From contig DYSK01000105.1 of assembly GCA_020718315.1 (NCBI GenBank), forward strand, positions 1 to 7,184: 7,184 nt of DNA, read 5' to 3'. The notes under the pieces are model-generated. The model was given only the letters and a program-made list of their open reading frames with translations. It was not told the origin of the DNA and did no database searches. A program made the position numbers and the translations under genes. The first letter of the stretch is position 1. Every line of letters begins with the position of its first letter. The stretch is from Draconibacterium orientale (lineage in GTDB: Bacteria > Bacteroidota > Bacteroidia > Bacteroidales > UBA12170). This document shows, piece by piece, positions 1-6,048 of the stretch.

Positions 1-664
1 CCATGGTTTCCAGTACATCATCTTCTGTTTCGCCAATTCCCACCATAATTCCCGATTTGGAAACAATGCCAAAATCCGAAATCCATTGGATGACTTGTAA
101 ACTTCGGTCATATTTTGCAAGACTTCTCAATCGGGGCGTCATAATTCGGGTGGTTTCCATATTGTGCGAAATTACATTTGGCCGGGATTCCATCATGGTT
201 TTTAGATCTTCGTATTTTCCTTTAAAATCGGGAATGAGGGTTTCTATTGTTACATGAGGTGTTCGTGCTTTGATTTGACGAACCGTTTCGGCCCAAATAG
301 CTGCACCACCGTCTTCTAAATCGTCTCTATCAACAGAAGTAAGTACCACATGATTCAGTTTGAGCAGTTCTACCGATTCGGCAACGCGTTTTGGTTCTTC
401 CCAATCGGCTTCTAAAGGTTTTCCTGTTTTCACCGCGCAAAACTTACAAGCTCGCGTACAAATATCGCCCAAAATCATCAAGGTAGCCGTTCCTCTTCCC
501 CAACAATCTTCCATATTTGGGCAATGGCCGCTGGTACAAATGGTATGCAGTTTATTTTTTTCGATGACTTCTTTTACATTGCGATATGTTTTTCCAAAAG
601 GCACTTTTATCTTTAGCCAATCTGGTTTTATGCGTTTATTTTGACGATCTTCTCGTATGTTCAT
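1..664 (-). CDS. lipA: Lipoyl synthase (radical SAM), 3'-truncated by window edge
   Basis: Inserts two sulfur atoms into the octanoyl chain carried on E2 and GcvH proteins to make the lipoyl cofactor; a cytoplasmic radical-SAM enzyme. Reading the minus strand gives 221 residues before the edge. The auxiliary cluster motif C-x4-C-x5-C is at C43, C48 and C54 (ICTSGHCPNMEDC). The radical-SAM motif CxxxCxxC is at C69, C73 and C76 (CTRACKFC). LipA-typical blocks follow: VVLTSVDRDDLEDGG near 124-138, then TLIPDFKG, the HNMET stretch, YDRSLQV and KSGIMVGIGET near the cut. The family is usually about 285-300 residues, so roughly 65-80 C-terminal residues, including the RSSY cluster-ligand motif, lie outside the window. 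The ATG at 664 gives an N-terminus (MNIRED..KPDWLKIKVPFG) that fits the family. The frame stays open upstream for at least a dozen codons without another ATG. It is a single gene set 250 bases from the upstream operon. Identification is very secure. Confidence 0.97.
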   Translation of the reverse strand, partial: MNIREDRQNKRIKPDWLKIKVPFGKTYRNVKEVIEKNKLHTICTSGHCPNMEDCWGRGTATLMILGDICTRACKFCAVKTGKPLEADWEEPKRVAESVELLKLNHVVLTSVDRDDLEDGGAAIWAETVRQIKARTPHVTIETLIPDFKGKYEDLKTMMESRPNVISHNMETTRIMTPRLRSLAKYDRSLQVIQWISDFGIVSKSGIMVGIGETEDDVLETM

Positions 665-682
665 TCGATAGAATTTGGGCGG

Positions 683-722
683 CAAAGTTAAGCATAATGA
701 TTCTACTCCCCTAAAAGGCAAA
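683..722 (-). promoter_or_regulatory. Candidate lipA promoter with Bacteroidetes -7 box
   Basis: On the minus strand TAACTTTG (690-683) matches TAnnTTTG, the -7 box of Bacteroidetes sigma-A promoters, exactly. It lies 18 bases before the lipA ATG, which would give a leader of about 10-12 bases; short leaders without a Shine-Dalgarno sequence are common in this phylum. The -33 side is weak: the nearest TTTG (722-719) is 28 bases away instead of about 17-23. The position favours a real promoter, but the spacing leaves doubt. Confidence 0.4.
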
Positions 723-844
723 TGTAAAAAAAATGAAAAGAAAAAATCACTTTCCGTAAGCTGTTGGGAAATTCTTATTCATAAGCTCGCCTAATCAGTG
801 TTCATTCTCGAAATTAAAATCTCAAAGAGCAATAGAAATAAAGA

Positions 845-867
845 GCCCCCTCGGCTGCGCTCGGGGT
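845..867. repeat. GC-rich short palindrome-like block in AT-rich spacer
   Basis: A block of the form CCCC-TCGGCTGCGCTC-GGGG (847-866) stands out sharply from the surrounding AT-rich DNA. The outer four C:G pairs can form a stem, but the interior pairs poorly, so it is an imperfect hairpin. From memory, similar CCCC(T/G)CG..CTGCGCTCGGGG strings occur as dispersed intergenic repeats in many bacterial genomes; I could not verify this here. Confidence 0.4.
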
Positions 868-880
868 CAAGTTCGACTAA

Positions 881-903
881 TTAATTTTGCTTCACAAAAT
901 TAA
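881..903 (-). terminator. Perfect 9-bp AT-rich hairpin after the SDR gene, possible terminator
   Basis: TTAATTTTG (881-889) and CAAAATTAA (895-903) are exact reverse complements around a 5-base loop. The hairpin begins 11 bases past the stop codon of the dehydrogenase gene on the minus strand, where an operon terminator would be expected. Against this, the stem has only one G:C pair and the following minus-strand bases (TTAGTCG) lack a long T run. It may be a weak terminator, an mRNA 3' stabiliser or part of a repeat. Confidence 0.35.
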
Positions 904-914
904 AGTCTCACTGA

Positions 915-1685
915 TCAAAATCCTCGAATTAAGAAACCGCCATCCACAGCTATTGATTGGCCGGTAATATAACTCGCCGCCGGCATACACAAAAATGCCA
1001 CCAAAGCAGAAACTTCTTCGGCTTCGGCAATTCTTCCAATTGGAGTATGATCAAGTATGTCTTTAAGATACGCCTCATTCTGTAAAAGACTCTCCACCAA
1101 AGGTGTTTTGGTGTACCAAGGCACCACGGCATTCACTCTAATTCCGTCTTTGGCCCATTCGATGGACAAATTTTTTGTGAGTTGATGAAGAGCGGCTTTG
1201 CTCATTCCGTAAGGCGGACCAGTACGTAAGTGCGTAAATCCGGCAACAGAAAGCACGCTTACAATAGCGGCATTGCCCGTATCTTTAAGAAAAGGATAAG
1301 ACAAACGCGACATCTCAAAGTTCGAAGTCATATTGGTAGCCATAATAAATTCGTATTCTTCCAAGGTGAATTCGATGGCTTTTTTGCGAATATTTGTCCC
1401 TACATTGTTGATTAGAATATCAAAGTTTTTCCATTTTTTTTTGATTTCTTCAAACAATTCGATGCGTCCATTTTTTGTACTTACATCCGTAGCAAAGCCA
1501 AAGGCTTTGAAACCCTGACTTTCCCAATTGGCCATTTGCTGATTGATAAGTTCTTGGTTTCGGGCAACAATACAGACTTCGCCTCCTAATTGGAGGATTT
1601 CATTGGCTATCGCCAATCCAATTCCTTTGGTTCCGCCTGTTATTAAGGCTCTTTTTCCATCGAGCCGCCATTTTGATTGATTCAT
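915..1685 (-). CDS. Short-chain dehydrogenase/reductase, tropinone-reductase-like, NAD(P)-dependent
   Basis: A soluble oxidoreductase of the classical SDR family, 256 residues, the usual full length. Visible motifs: cofactor loop TGGTKGIG (16-23), an Arg after the second strand (A41-R42) that favours NADP(H) over NAD(H), D67-V68, NNVG (93-96), and catalytic tetrad N118, S146, Y159 and K163 (YGMSK). The order then continues with IRVNAVVPW (182-190) and the C-terminal TGQ (241-243) and VDGG (247-250). The blocks EFIMATN, SRLSYPFLK and QLTKNLSIEWAKD resemble plant tropinone reductases and their many bacterial relatives, which reduce varied carbonyls; the substrate cannot be read from the sequence. 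It is the last gene of the operon, 11 bases after the membrane-protein stop, with no promoter of its own visible in that gap. Family assignment is secure; the physiological reaction is unknown. Confidence 0.93.
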   Translation of the reverse strand: MNQSKWRLDGKRALITGGTKGIGLAIANEILQLGGEVCIVARNQELINQQMANWESQGFKAFGFATDVSTKNGRIELFEEIKKKWKNFDILINNVGTNIRKKAIEFTLEEYEFIMATNMTSNFEMSRLSYPFLKDTGNAAIVSVLSVAGFTHLRTGPPYGMSKAALHQLTKNLSIEWAKDGIRVNAVVPWYTKTPLVESLLQNEAYLKDILDHTPIGRIAEAEEVSALVAFLCMPAASYITGQSIAVDGGFLIRGF

Positions 1686-1696
1686 GGTTTTGGTTT

Positions 1697-2146
1697 TTAA
1701 ATGAGTGTTGGGTAAAAAAGTGTAAAGGCTTCAGCCAAGAGAATCACGATAAATCCCCATTCATTTTTTAGATTTACGTGACGAATTAGCCCATAAGAAA
1801 CTGCGATAAAAGGAATAAACAATCCAAATCGAAGCCATTCAGTTCCGGGCAAATGATTGAGCTTAAACAACCAATAAAGCAAGATTGGAAAAATTAGTAA
1901 GACTAGGACAATTTGCTTTGCTGAACGAAATTTTTGCCATAAGAGCGCATAAACCAAGGCCGTTGTGGCGGCCAAAAGGAAGATAACGACTCCGGTTTGT
2001 GCTGAATTGCCAATACGAAGAAAAGCAAAAACAATTCCCAAACTGAGGCCAAGTACAATTAACCCGCCAAAAAGCTGTTTGTTTTTAATGGTATGATACA
2101 AAGCCCAAAGCATGGATAAGCTCAAAATAATCAAATCGAAATTCAT
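1697..2146 (-). CDS. Small six-helix integral membrane protein, function unknown
   Basis: I do not recognise a family for this 149-residue protein. It is almost entirely hydrophobic, with about six predicted membrane segments near residues 3-20, 25-44, 51-70, 78-95, 104-121 and 129-147, short polar turns and no sizeable soluble domain. There are no cysteines and no obvious catalytic motif; charged residues in the turns are mostly Lys and Arg (KNK at 21-23, QKFRSAK at 71-77, RHVNLKNE at 122-129). Its ATG overlaps the TGA of the histidine kinase gene in an ATGA arrangement, so translation is probably coupled and the protein is probably made alongside the kinase. The simplest inference is an accessory or partner of the kinase in the inner membrane, but nothing in the sequence proves it. 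The intact frame, the overlap and the coherent helix pattern support a real gene. Confidence 0.85.
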   Translation of the reverse strand: MNFDLIILSLSMLWALYHTIKNKQLFGGLIVLGLSLGIVFAFLRIGNSAQTGVVIFLLAATTALVYALLWQKFRSAKQIVLVLLIFPILLYWLFKLNHLPGTEWLRFGLFIPFIAVSYGLIRHVNLKNEWGFIVILLAEAFTLFYPTLI

Positions 2147-5100
2147 ACTTTTTTATATTTAGGAAACAGAATTACAAAACGAGTACCACTCTCTTCGTCC
2201 GAAACAAAATGAATGGATCCTTTGGCATTTTCAACCATTTTTTTGACCAATGCCAAACCCAAACCCATTCCCCCCGATTTTGTGGTAAAACGAGGCTCAA
2301 AGATATGCGGTTTTTCCGCTTCGGTTATTCCACAGCCATTGTCTTCGATATGAATTTCGAAAGATTCTATGGAATTTAAAAGAGCGATCTTGATTACACC
2401 GTTTTTGTTTTCAGCGATTGATTGAATTGCATTTTTAAGCAAATTGTTTAGAATGCGAAGAAACTGATTGCGATCGGCATAGAGGAAGATTTCTTCGGCC
2501 GGGAAATCCGTTTCAAAACGCATTTGATGGTGGCCCGAAAACAAATCAATGGAACTTATTAAAACAGATTTCACCGCGATTATTTCGTTTTTGCCCTGAT
2601 CTATGGCGGCGAAATTCGAAAATTGGGAAGCGATTTCGGAAAGACTGTCGATCTGTTCGATGATATTGCTCGAAATGCGACTCAATTTGTTATCGAAATC
2701 ATCACCACCTTCTTTCCATACTTTTTCTAAATATTGAATATTTAGTTTCATAGGTGTAAGCGGGTTTTTAATTTCATGAGCAATCTGCTGTGCCATTTCG
2801 CGCCAGGCCGATTCCCTTTGCGAACGAGCCAATTTTTCGGCACTTTCTTCCAGCTCATCAACCATTCGATTGTATTCCAATATTAAAGCCCCAATTTCGT
2901 CTTGTTTTTTCCATTCAATTTTTTCGTTTGGCGCTTCCAATCGAAGACGTTGGATTTTTTCTTTCAAAAGCTTTAAAGGAATCGACAAATAATTGGAAAT
3001 GAGAAGTCCCAATGCTAAAGTGAGCAATATCAAAAACATATAAATATTCAGATAAGCTACCAAAAAGCCTGAAATTTCTTTTTCCAATTCGTTTTGCTTG
3101 GCAAAAGAAGGCAGATTTAAATACGCCATTGTTTTATTATCGGCAGAGCGAAACGGGATATAAACCGAATAAAATTCTTGCAGCCCAATGTGTTCGATTT
3201 GCAAAAAAGAAGAACTCTTTAAAATATCCAAGTTGTAAAAAGCCGTCGGGTCGATGCGACGAGACAGCAATTCGGAATCGAAAAGCTGTGGACGTGAACT
3301 GGCGATTAACTTTCCGTTTAAATCGTATAAAGTGATGTCGGTAAAAAAAACCTGGGAAAACTTGAGCAACAAATTTCCCAGATAGGCATAATTGTTTTCG
3401 GATTCGTCGTCGATGTTTTTTATTTTGTGCTCTAGCTCAATCAATACCGAGTGCGATTTCTCCATCAAAACGTTCTTGTTTTTTTCGTTGTTTAGATAAT
3501 ACAAATAATATAAACTTGCCAATCCAATAGAGAAAAACGAAAACAAAAGAATGGCAACCATGCTTATTTGCAAGCGCGATTGAAAGCCCAAGTTGATTTG
3601 CGACAAATCTCGGCTTAAAAAAATGAGCAGAAAAACACCGCCAATATTCAAGCTATAAAACAGAAACAGAAAAGCCAGCGACGCCAATTTTTTCAGTCCG
3701 CTAATTTCGGGCTTGCTCACAATCAGTACATTGTTATCGTTCTGAACATATATGTAATGAGAATAGTTTTCGAGGGAGAAATAGGCGTTGTCGGCAACAA
3801 TATTCGGCGCATAGGATTCTAAATTTTGTTTGTAATCGTAATCACCAAACCATTCGCTCAATTCGTCGTTGTAGTAATACGCGTAGGAATAATTGCTAAA
3901 AAAAGTCAGATCCCAATTTTTTGCTTCGGTGAGCATAGCCGGAATACCCAATTCTTTTGGTTGATATTTTGAAAGAAATTCGATAAAAAGTTTGATCTTG
4001 CCTTGATTTAAGGTAGAAAATTCGATGATGCCAATGTAATTTTTTGTTCTAAAATGCTGATCGACCAAATAGAGCGAATTTTCTTCAATCACCGAAGCGG
4101 CTTGTTTTATTCGTTCGTCGAAAAATGGATAACAAGGCGTTTCAAGCTCTTGGGGCATAAGAAAAAGACGACTCTCATTGTCGCAAAACACCATGCTTAT
4201 TTCATAATTTTTTGCTGCCACTATGAAATATTTTTCTTTGATCAATTCAATTAAAGAATCGTTCGAAAAGTTCCTGTTTTGAATTTGGGAAAGCAGCAGT
4301 GTATCCGAAATGATTTTGTTTTTTTGCGTTAAGAATTGGTTTTCCAACAAAGGATCGTTTTTCAATAAATAGGTCGATAAACCCGCTTTTCGAACCAACT
4401 CTTCTTTTTGATTTGTTAAATCGTTGTAATACGCGCCACTTATAGAAATAAACAAGATGAGGAAATATACATTTTGCCAAAAGGCATTCTTAAACTGTCG
4501 CGTGTAGAGATAAAACAGCGAAATAAAATACAGAAAAAGAAAAAGCTGATTGAACTGATTGATGGGCGCTTGTTGATTGGGCAGAAAACCAAAGGCAAGC
4601 GAAAATACAAAGACAAGAAAAAAGAAAATGAATTTATTTTTTAGGCTTTCGATAAGGAAAAAAATCAACTTTTTACTCAAAAAAAACCAGCTCAATTGAA
4701 GCATCATAACCAAAGCCAATACAGTATAGCTGAAAAAATTGAGTTTGGTAATGGCCGTTATGTCGAGGTTTATTTGCGAATCTAAAACAAAGCTAATCAA
4801 CAACCGATAAATGCCATAATATGCACCAAAAAGCAGCAAAAACACAAATGCCGTCGAAAAAAAGCGAATAAGTGCACTTTTTAAATGGAGCGGATTCAGT
4901 TTGTTGTAATAGATGAAAAACAATATACTTGTCAACAGCCAAATGCTTACCAAAAATATTTCGCCTAAAGCGGAATAAACAGTCAGATTGGAATACAGCT
5001 GCGACTGAAAAAGAGGACTTTTATACAAAGTAGCAGGGAAATGAATCCAATAAAAAAACAATAAATAAAAGCCCGTAAAAACGATGAAGACCACATTTCG

Positions 5101-5817
5101 CTTTAGGCTCGACTTTGTTTTTTCAAAGACTTTCAGGCCGGCATCAACACTCAAAGCAAAAAACACAAAGGAAAGCAGAAAGACGAAAAACAATAGATAG
5201 GGCATCTTGCCCAATGGCTGTCCGTTTTGGTTAAATTCGAACGACAGCATAAAATTCCCCTCTTGATCAGTAATTTTATACGCCTTTTTATCCGTCGAAA
5301 AAATTAAATCAGTAGGAACACCGTAATAGTCTAAGTATTGATCGCGCAGAAATTCGTTTTGTAAAGCATAATCTACATGCAAAATCTTCGCTAATAAGAG
5401 CGTATAGTTATCAAAAGCTTTGGTTTGCATAATCAGCCAATGAGGACCTATTTTCTGACAATTTATTCGCTCGTTTGTAATCGAACTATCTGAGCTAGGA
5501 ATCAAAAGCTTGTTGTTGGTCCAAAAAACCAAATTATGCTCTTTATAAAGAAAAAAAGAAAGGTTTTCGGCTCCTTCTCCCGGAAATTCCAACACTTGTT
5601 TCTCGAACTCGGCAACGCCCTTCTCTTTTAGAATTCCGGCATAAGCATCTAGAGTCGTGCTTATTTCGTCAGAAAAATCAAAGACGCTGTTTTGTAAACT
5701 ATCAAAAATTTCATCTTCTGATAGATGTTGTCTTTGGTTTATCGCAAAGCTAAGCGTAAGGAATACCACTGCAAAAAAGGAAAAAATACGGAAGCCAATA
5801 ATGGAGCTATTTCTCAT
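2143..5817 (-). CDS. Large multi-pass sensor histidine kinase, NtrY-like
   Basis: A membrane sensor kinase of 1224 residues that should autophosphorylate on histidine and pass the phosphate to a response regulator not found here. About twelve membrane segments lie near 5-25, 205-225, 241-260, 283-304, 316-344, 360-381, 394-412, 422-440, 447-463, 713-734, 750-775 and 914-941. They leave extracytoplasmic regions at 26-204, 464-712 and 776-913 and put the kinase inside. The last region looks like a PDC/CACHE fold (TDITLYDLNGKL, then YIPF..MAYLNLP). HAMP (about 942-997, DEIG at 973-976) leads to the H-box HEIKNPLTPM with H1014, in the NtrY-type context SAWREMAQQIA. N-box N1129, G1 D1159-NGCG, an F-box FEPRF and G2 GGMGLGLA complete the ATPase, so all catalytic motifs are present. 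The start is the ATG at 5817; upstream in frame there is only a TTG at 5853, and the hydrophobic helix begins just after this ATG. First gene of a three-gene operon, diverging from mrdA. Confidence 0.95.
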   Translation of the reverse strand: MRNSSIIGFRIFSFFAVVFLTLSFAINQRQHLSEDEIFDSLQNSVFDFSDEISTTLDAYAGILKEKGVAEFEKQVLEFPGEGAENLSFFLYKEHNLVFWTNNKLLIPSSDSSITNERINCQKIGPHWLIMQTKAFDNYTLLLAKILHVDYALQNEFLRDQYLDYYGVPTDLIFSTDKKAYKITDQEGNFMLSFEFNQNGQPLGKMPYLLFFVFLLSFVFFALSVDAGLKVFEKTKSSLKRNVVFIVFTGFYLLFFYWIHFPATLYKSPLFQSQLYSNLTVYSALGEIFLVSIWLLTSILFFIYYNKLNPLHLKSALIRFFSTAFVFLLLFGAYYGIYRLLISFVLDSQINLDITAITKLNFFSYTVLALVMMLQLSWFFLSKKLIFFLIESLKNKFIFFFLVFVFSLAFGFLPNQQAPINQFNQLFLFLYFISLFYLYTRQFKNAFWQNVYFLILFISISGAYYNDLTNQKEELVRKAGLSTYLLKNDPLLENQFLTQKNKIISDTLLLSQIQNRNFSNDSLIELIKEKYFIVAAKNYEISMVFCDNESRLFLMPQELETPCYPFFDERIKQAASVIEENSLYLVDQHFRTKNYIGIIEFSTLNQGKIKLFIEFLSKYQPKELGIPAMLTEAKNWDLTFFSNYSYAYYYNDELSEWFGDYDYKQNLESYAPNIVADNAYFSLENYSHYIYVQNDNNVLIVSKPEISGLKKLASLAFLFLFYSLNIGGVFLLIFLSRDLSQINLGFQSRLQISMVAILLFSFFSIGLASLYYLYYLNNEKNKNVLMEKSHSVLIELEHKIKNIDDESENNYAYLGNLLLKFSQVFFTDITLYDLNGKLIASSRPQLFDSELLSRRIDPTAFYNLDILKSSSFLQIEHIGLQEFYSVYIPFRSADNKTMAYLNLPSFAKQNELEKEISGFLVAYLNIYMFLILLTLALGLLISNYLSIPLKLLKEKIQRLRLEAPNEKIEWKKQDEIGALILEYNRMVDELEESAEKLARSQRESAWREMAQQIAHEIKNPLTPMKLNIQYLEKVWKEGGDDFDNKLSRISSNIIEQIDSLSEIASQFSNFAAIDQGKNEIIAVKSVLISSIDLFSGHHQMRFETDFPAEEIFLYADRNQFLRILNNLLKNAIQSIAENKNGVIKIALLNSIESFEIHIEDNGCGITEAEKPHIFEPRFTTKSGGMGLGLALVKKMVENAKGSIHFVSDEESGTRFVILFPKYKKV

Positions 5818-5821
5818 AATA

Positions 5822-5853
5822 CGAAAATACAATTTAATCCGACAATGAAACAA
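5822..5853 (-). promoter_or_regulatory. Weak candidate promoter for the histidine kinase operon
   Basis: On the minus strand TATTTTCG (5829-5822) matches the -7 box TAnnTTTG in all but one fixed position, and a TTG at 5853-5851 sits 21 bases upstream, an accepted -33 spacing. The box ends only 4 bases before the ATG at 5817, so transcription from here would give an almost leaderless mRNA. This makes it doubtful; no better match was seen between 5854 and 6048 on this strand. Confidence 0.2.
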
Positions 5854-5996
5854 TCATTTCTGTTGACCATTTTCCAAAACAAGAATTTATTTTTAGGGTA
5901 TTATTTTTCGTGCAAAAGCGAAAAACCGTTTGCTTGCTCTTTCATTGCTGTGCTATGCAAAACGACACTGGCTGGCTTTCCTTTTCTTTCCTTTTG

Positions 5997-6030
5997 TTGG
6001 TTTCATTTGCGCTATATTTCATTAGCTTTG
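5997..6030 (+). promoter_or_regulatory. Candidate mrdA promoter (Bacteroidetes -33/-7 type)
   Basis: TAGCTTTG at 6023-6030 is an exact TAnnTTTG -7 box. A TTG at 5997-5999 lies 23 bases upstream, at the upper end of the 17-23 spacing known for Flavobacterium promoters. Transcription would start at about 6034-6037, giving a leader of roughly 12-15 bases to the GTG at 6049. This placement supports the GTG as start, because the longer in-frame extension upstream would not be transcribed from here. Confidence 0.5.
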
Positions 6031-6048
6031 CAAAAAAACAGCGTTTTT

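Larger units (their letters stand above)
811..910. repeat. Imperfect 14-base direct repeat flanking a palindromic insert
   Basis: AAATTAAAATCTCA at 811-824 recurs as AAATTAAAGTCTCA at 897-910, with 13 of 14 bases identical. Between them lie the GC-rich palindrome-like block at 845-867 and most of the AT hairpin at 881-903. The arrangement could be the footprint of a small dispersed intergenic element, but the repeat is AT-rich and could be chance. It contains no open reading frame of note. The rest of the 665-914 spacer shows only A-rich tracts and the candidate lipA promoter. Confidence 0.3.

Noticed and set aside
360..644. Plus-strand 94-residue frame opposite lipA
   Set aside because: Lies antisense to the well-supported lipA coding sequence with its cysteine motifs; no independent support.
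4247..4480. Minus-strand 77-residue frame within the kinase gene
   Set aside because: Wholly inside the intact kinase reading frame on the same strand, with no start signal or recognisable protein; a shadow frame.
5818..5853. A 12-residue N-terminal extension of the kinase from a TTG at 5853
   Set aside because: The ATG at 5817 directly precedes a charged residue and the first membrane helix; the TTG would add residues unlike a signal-anchor start.
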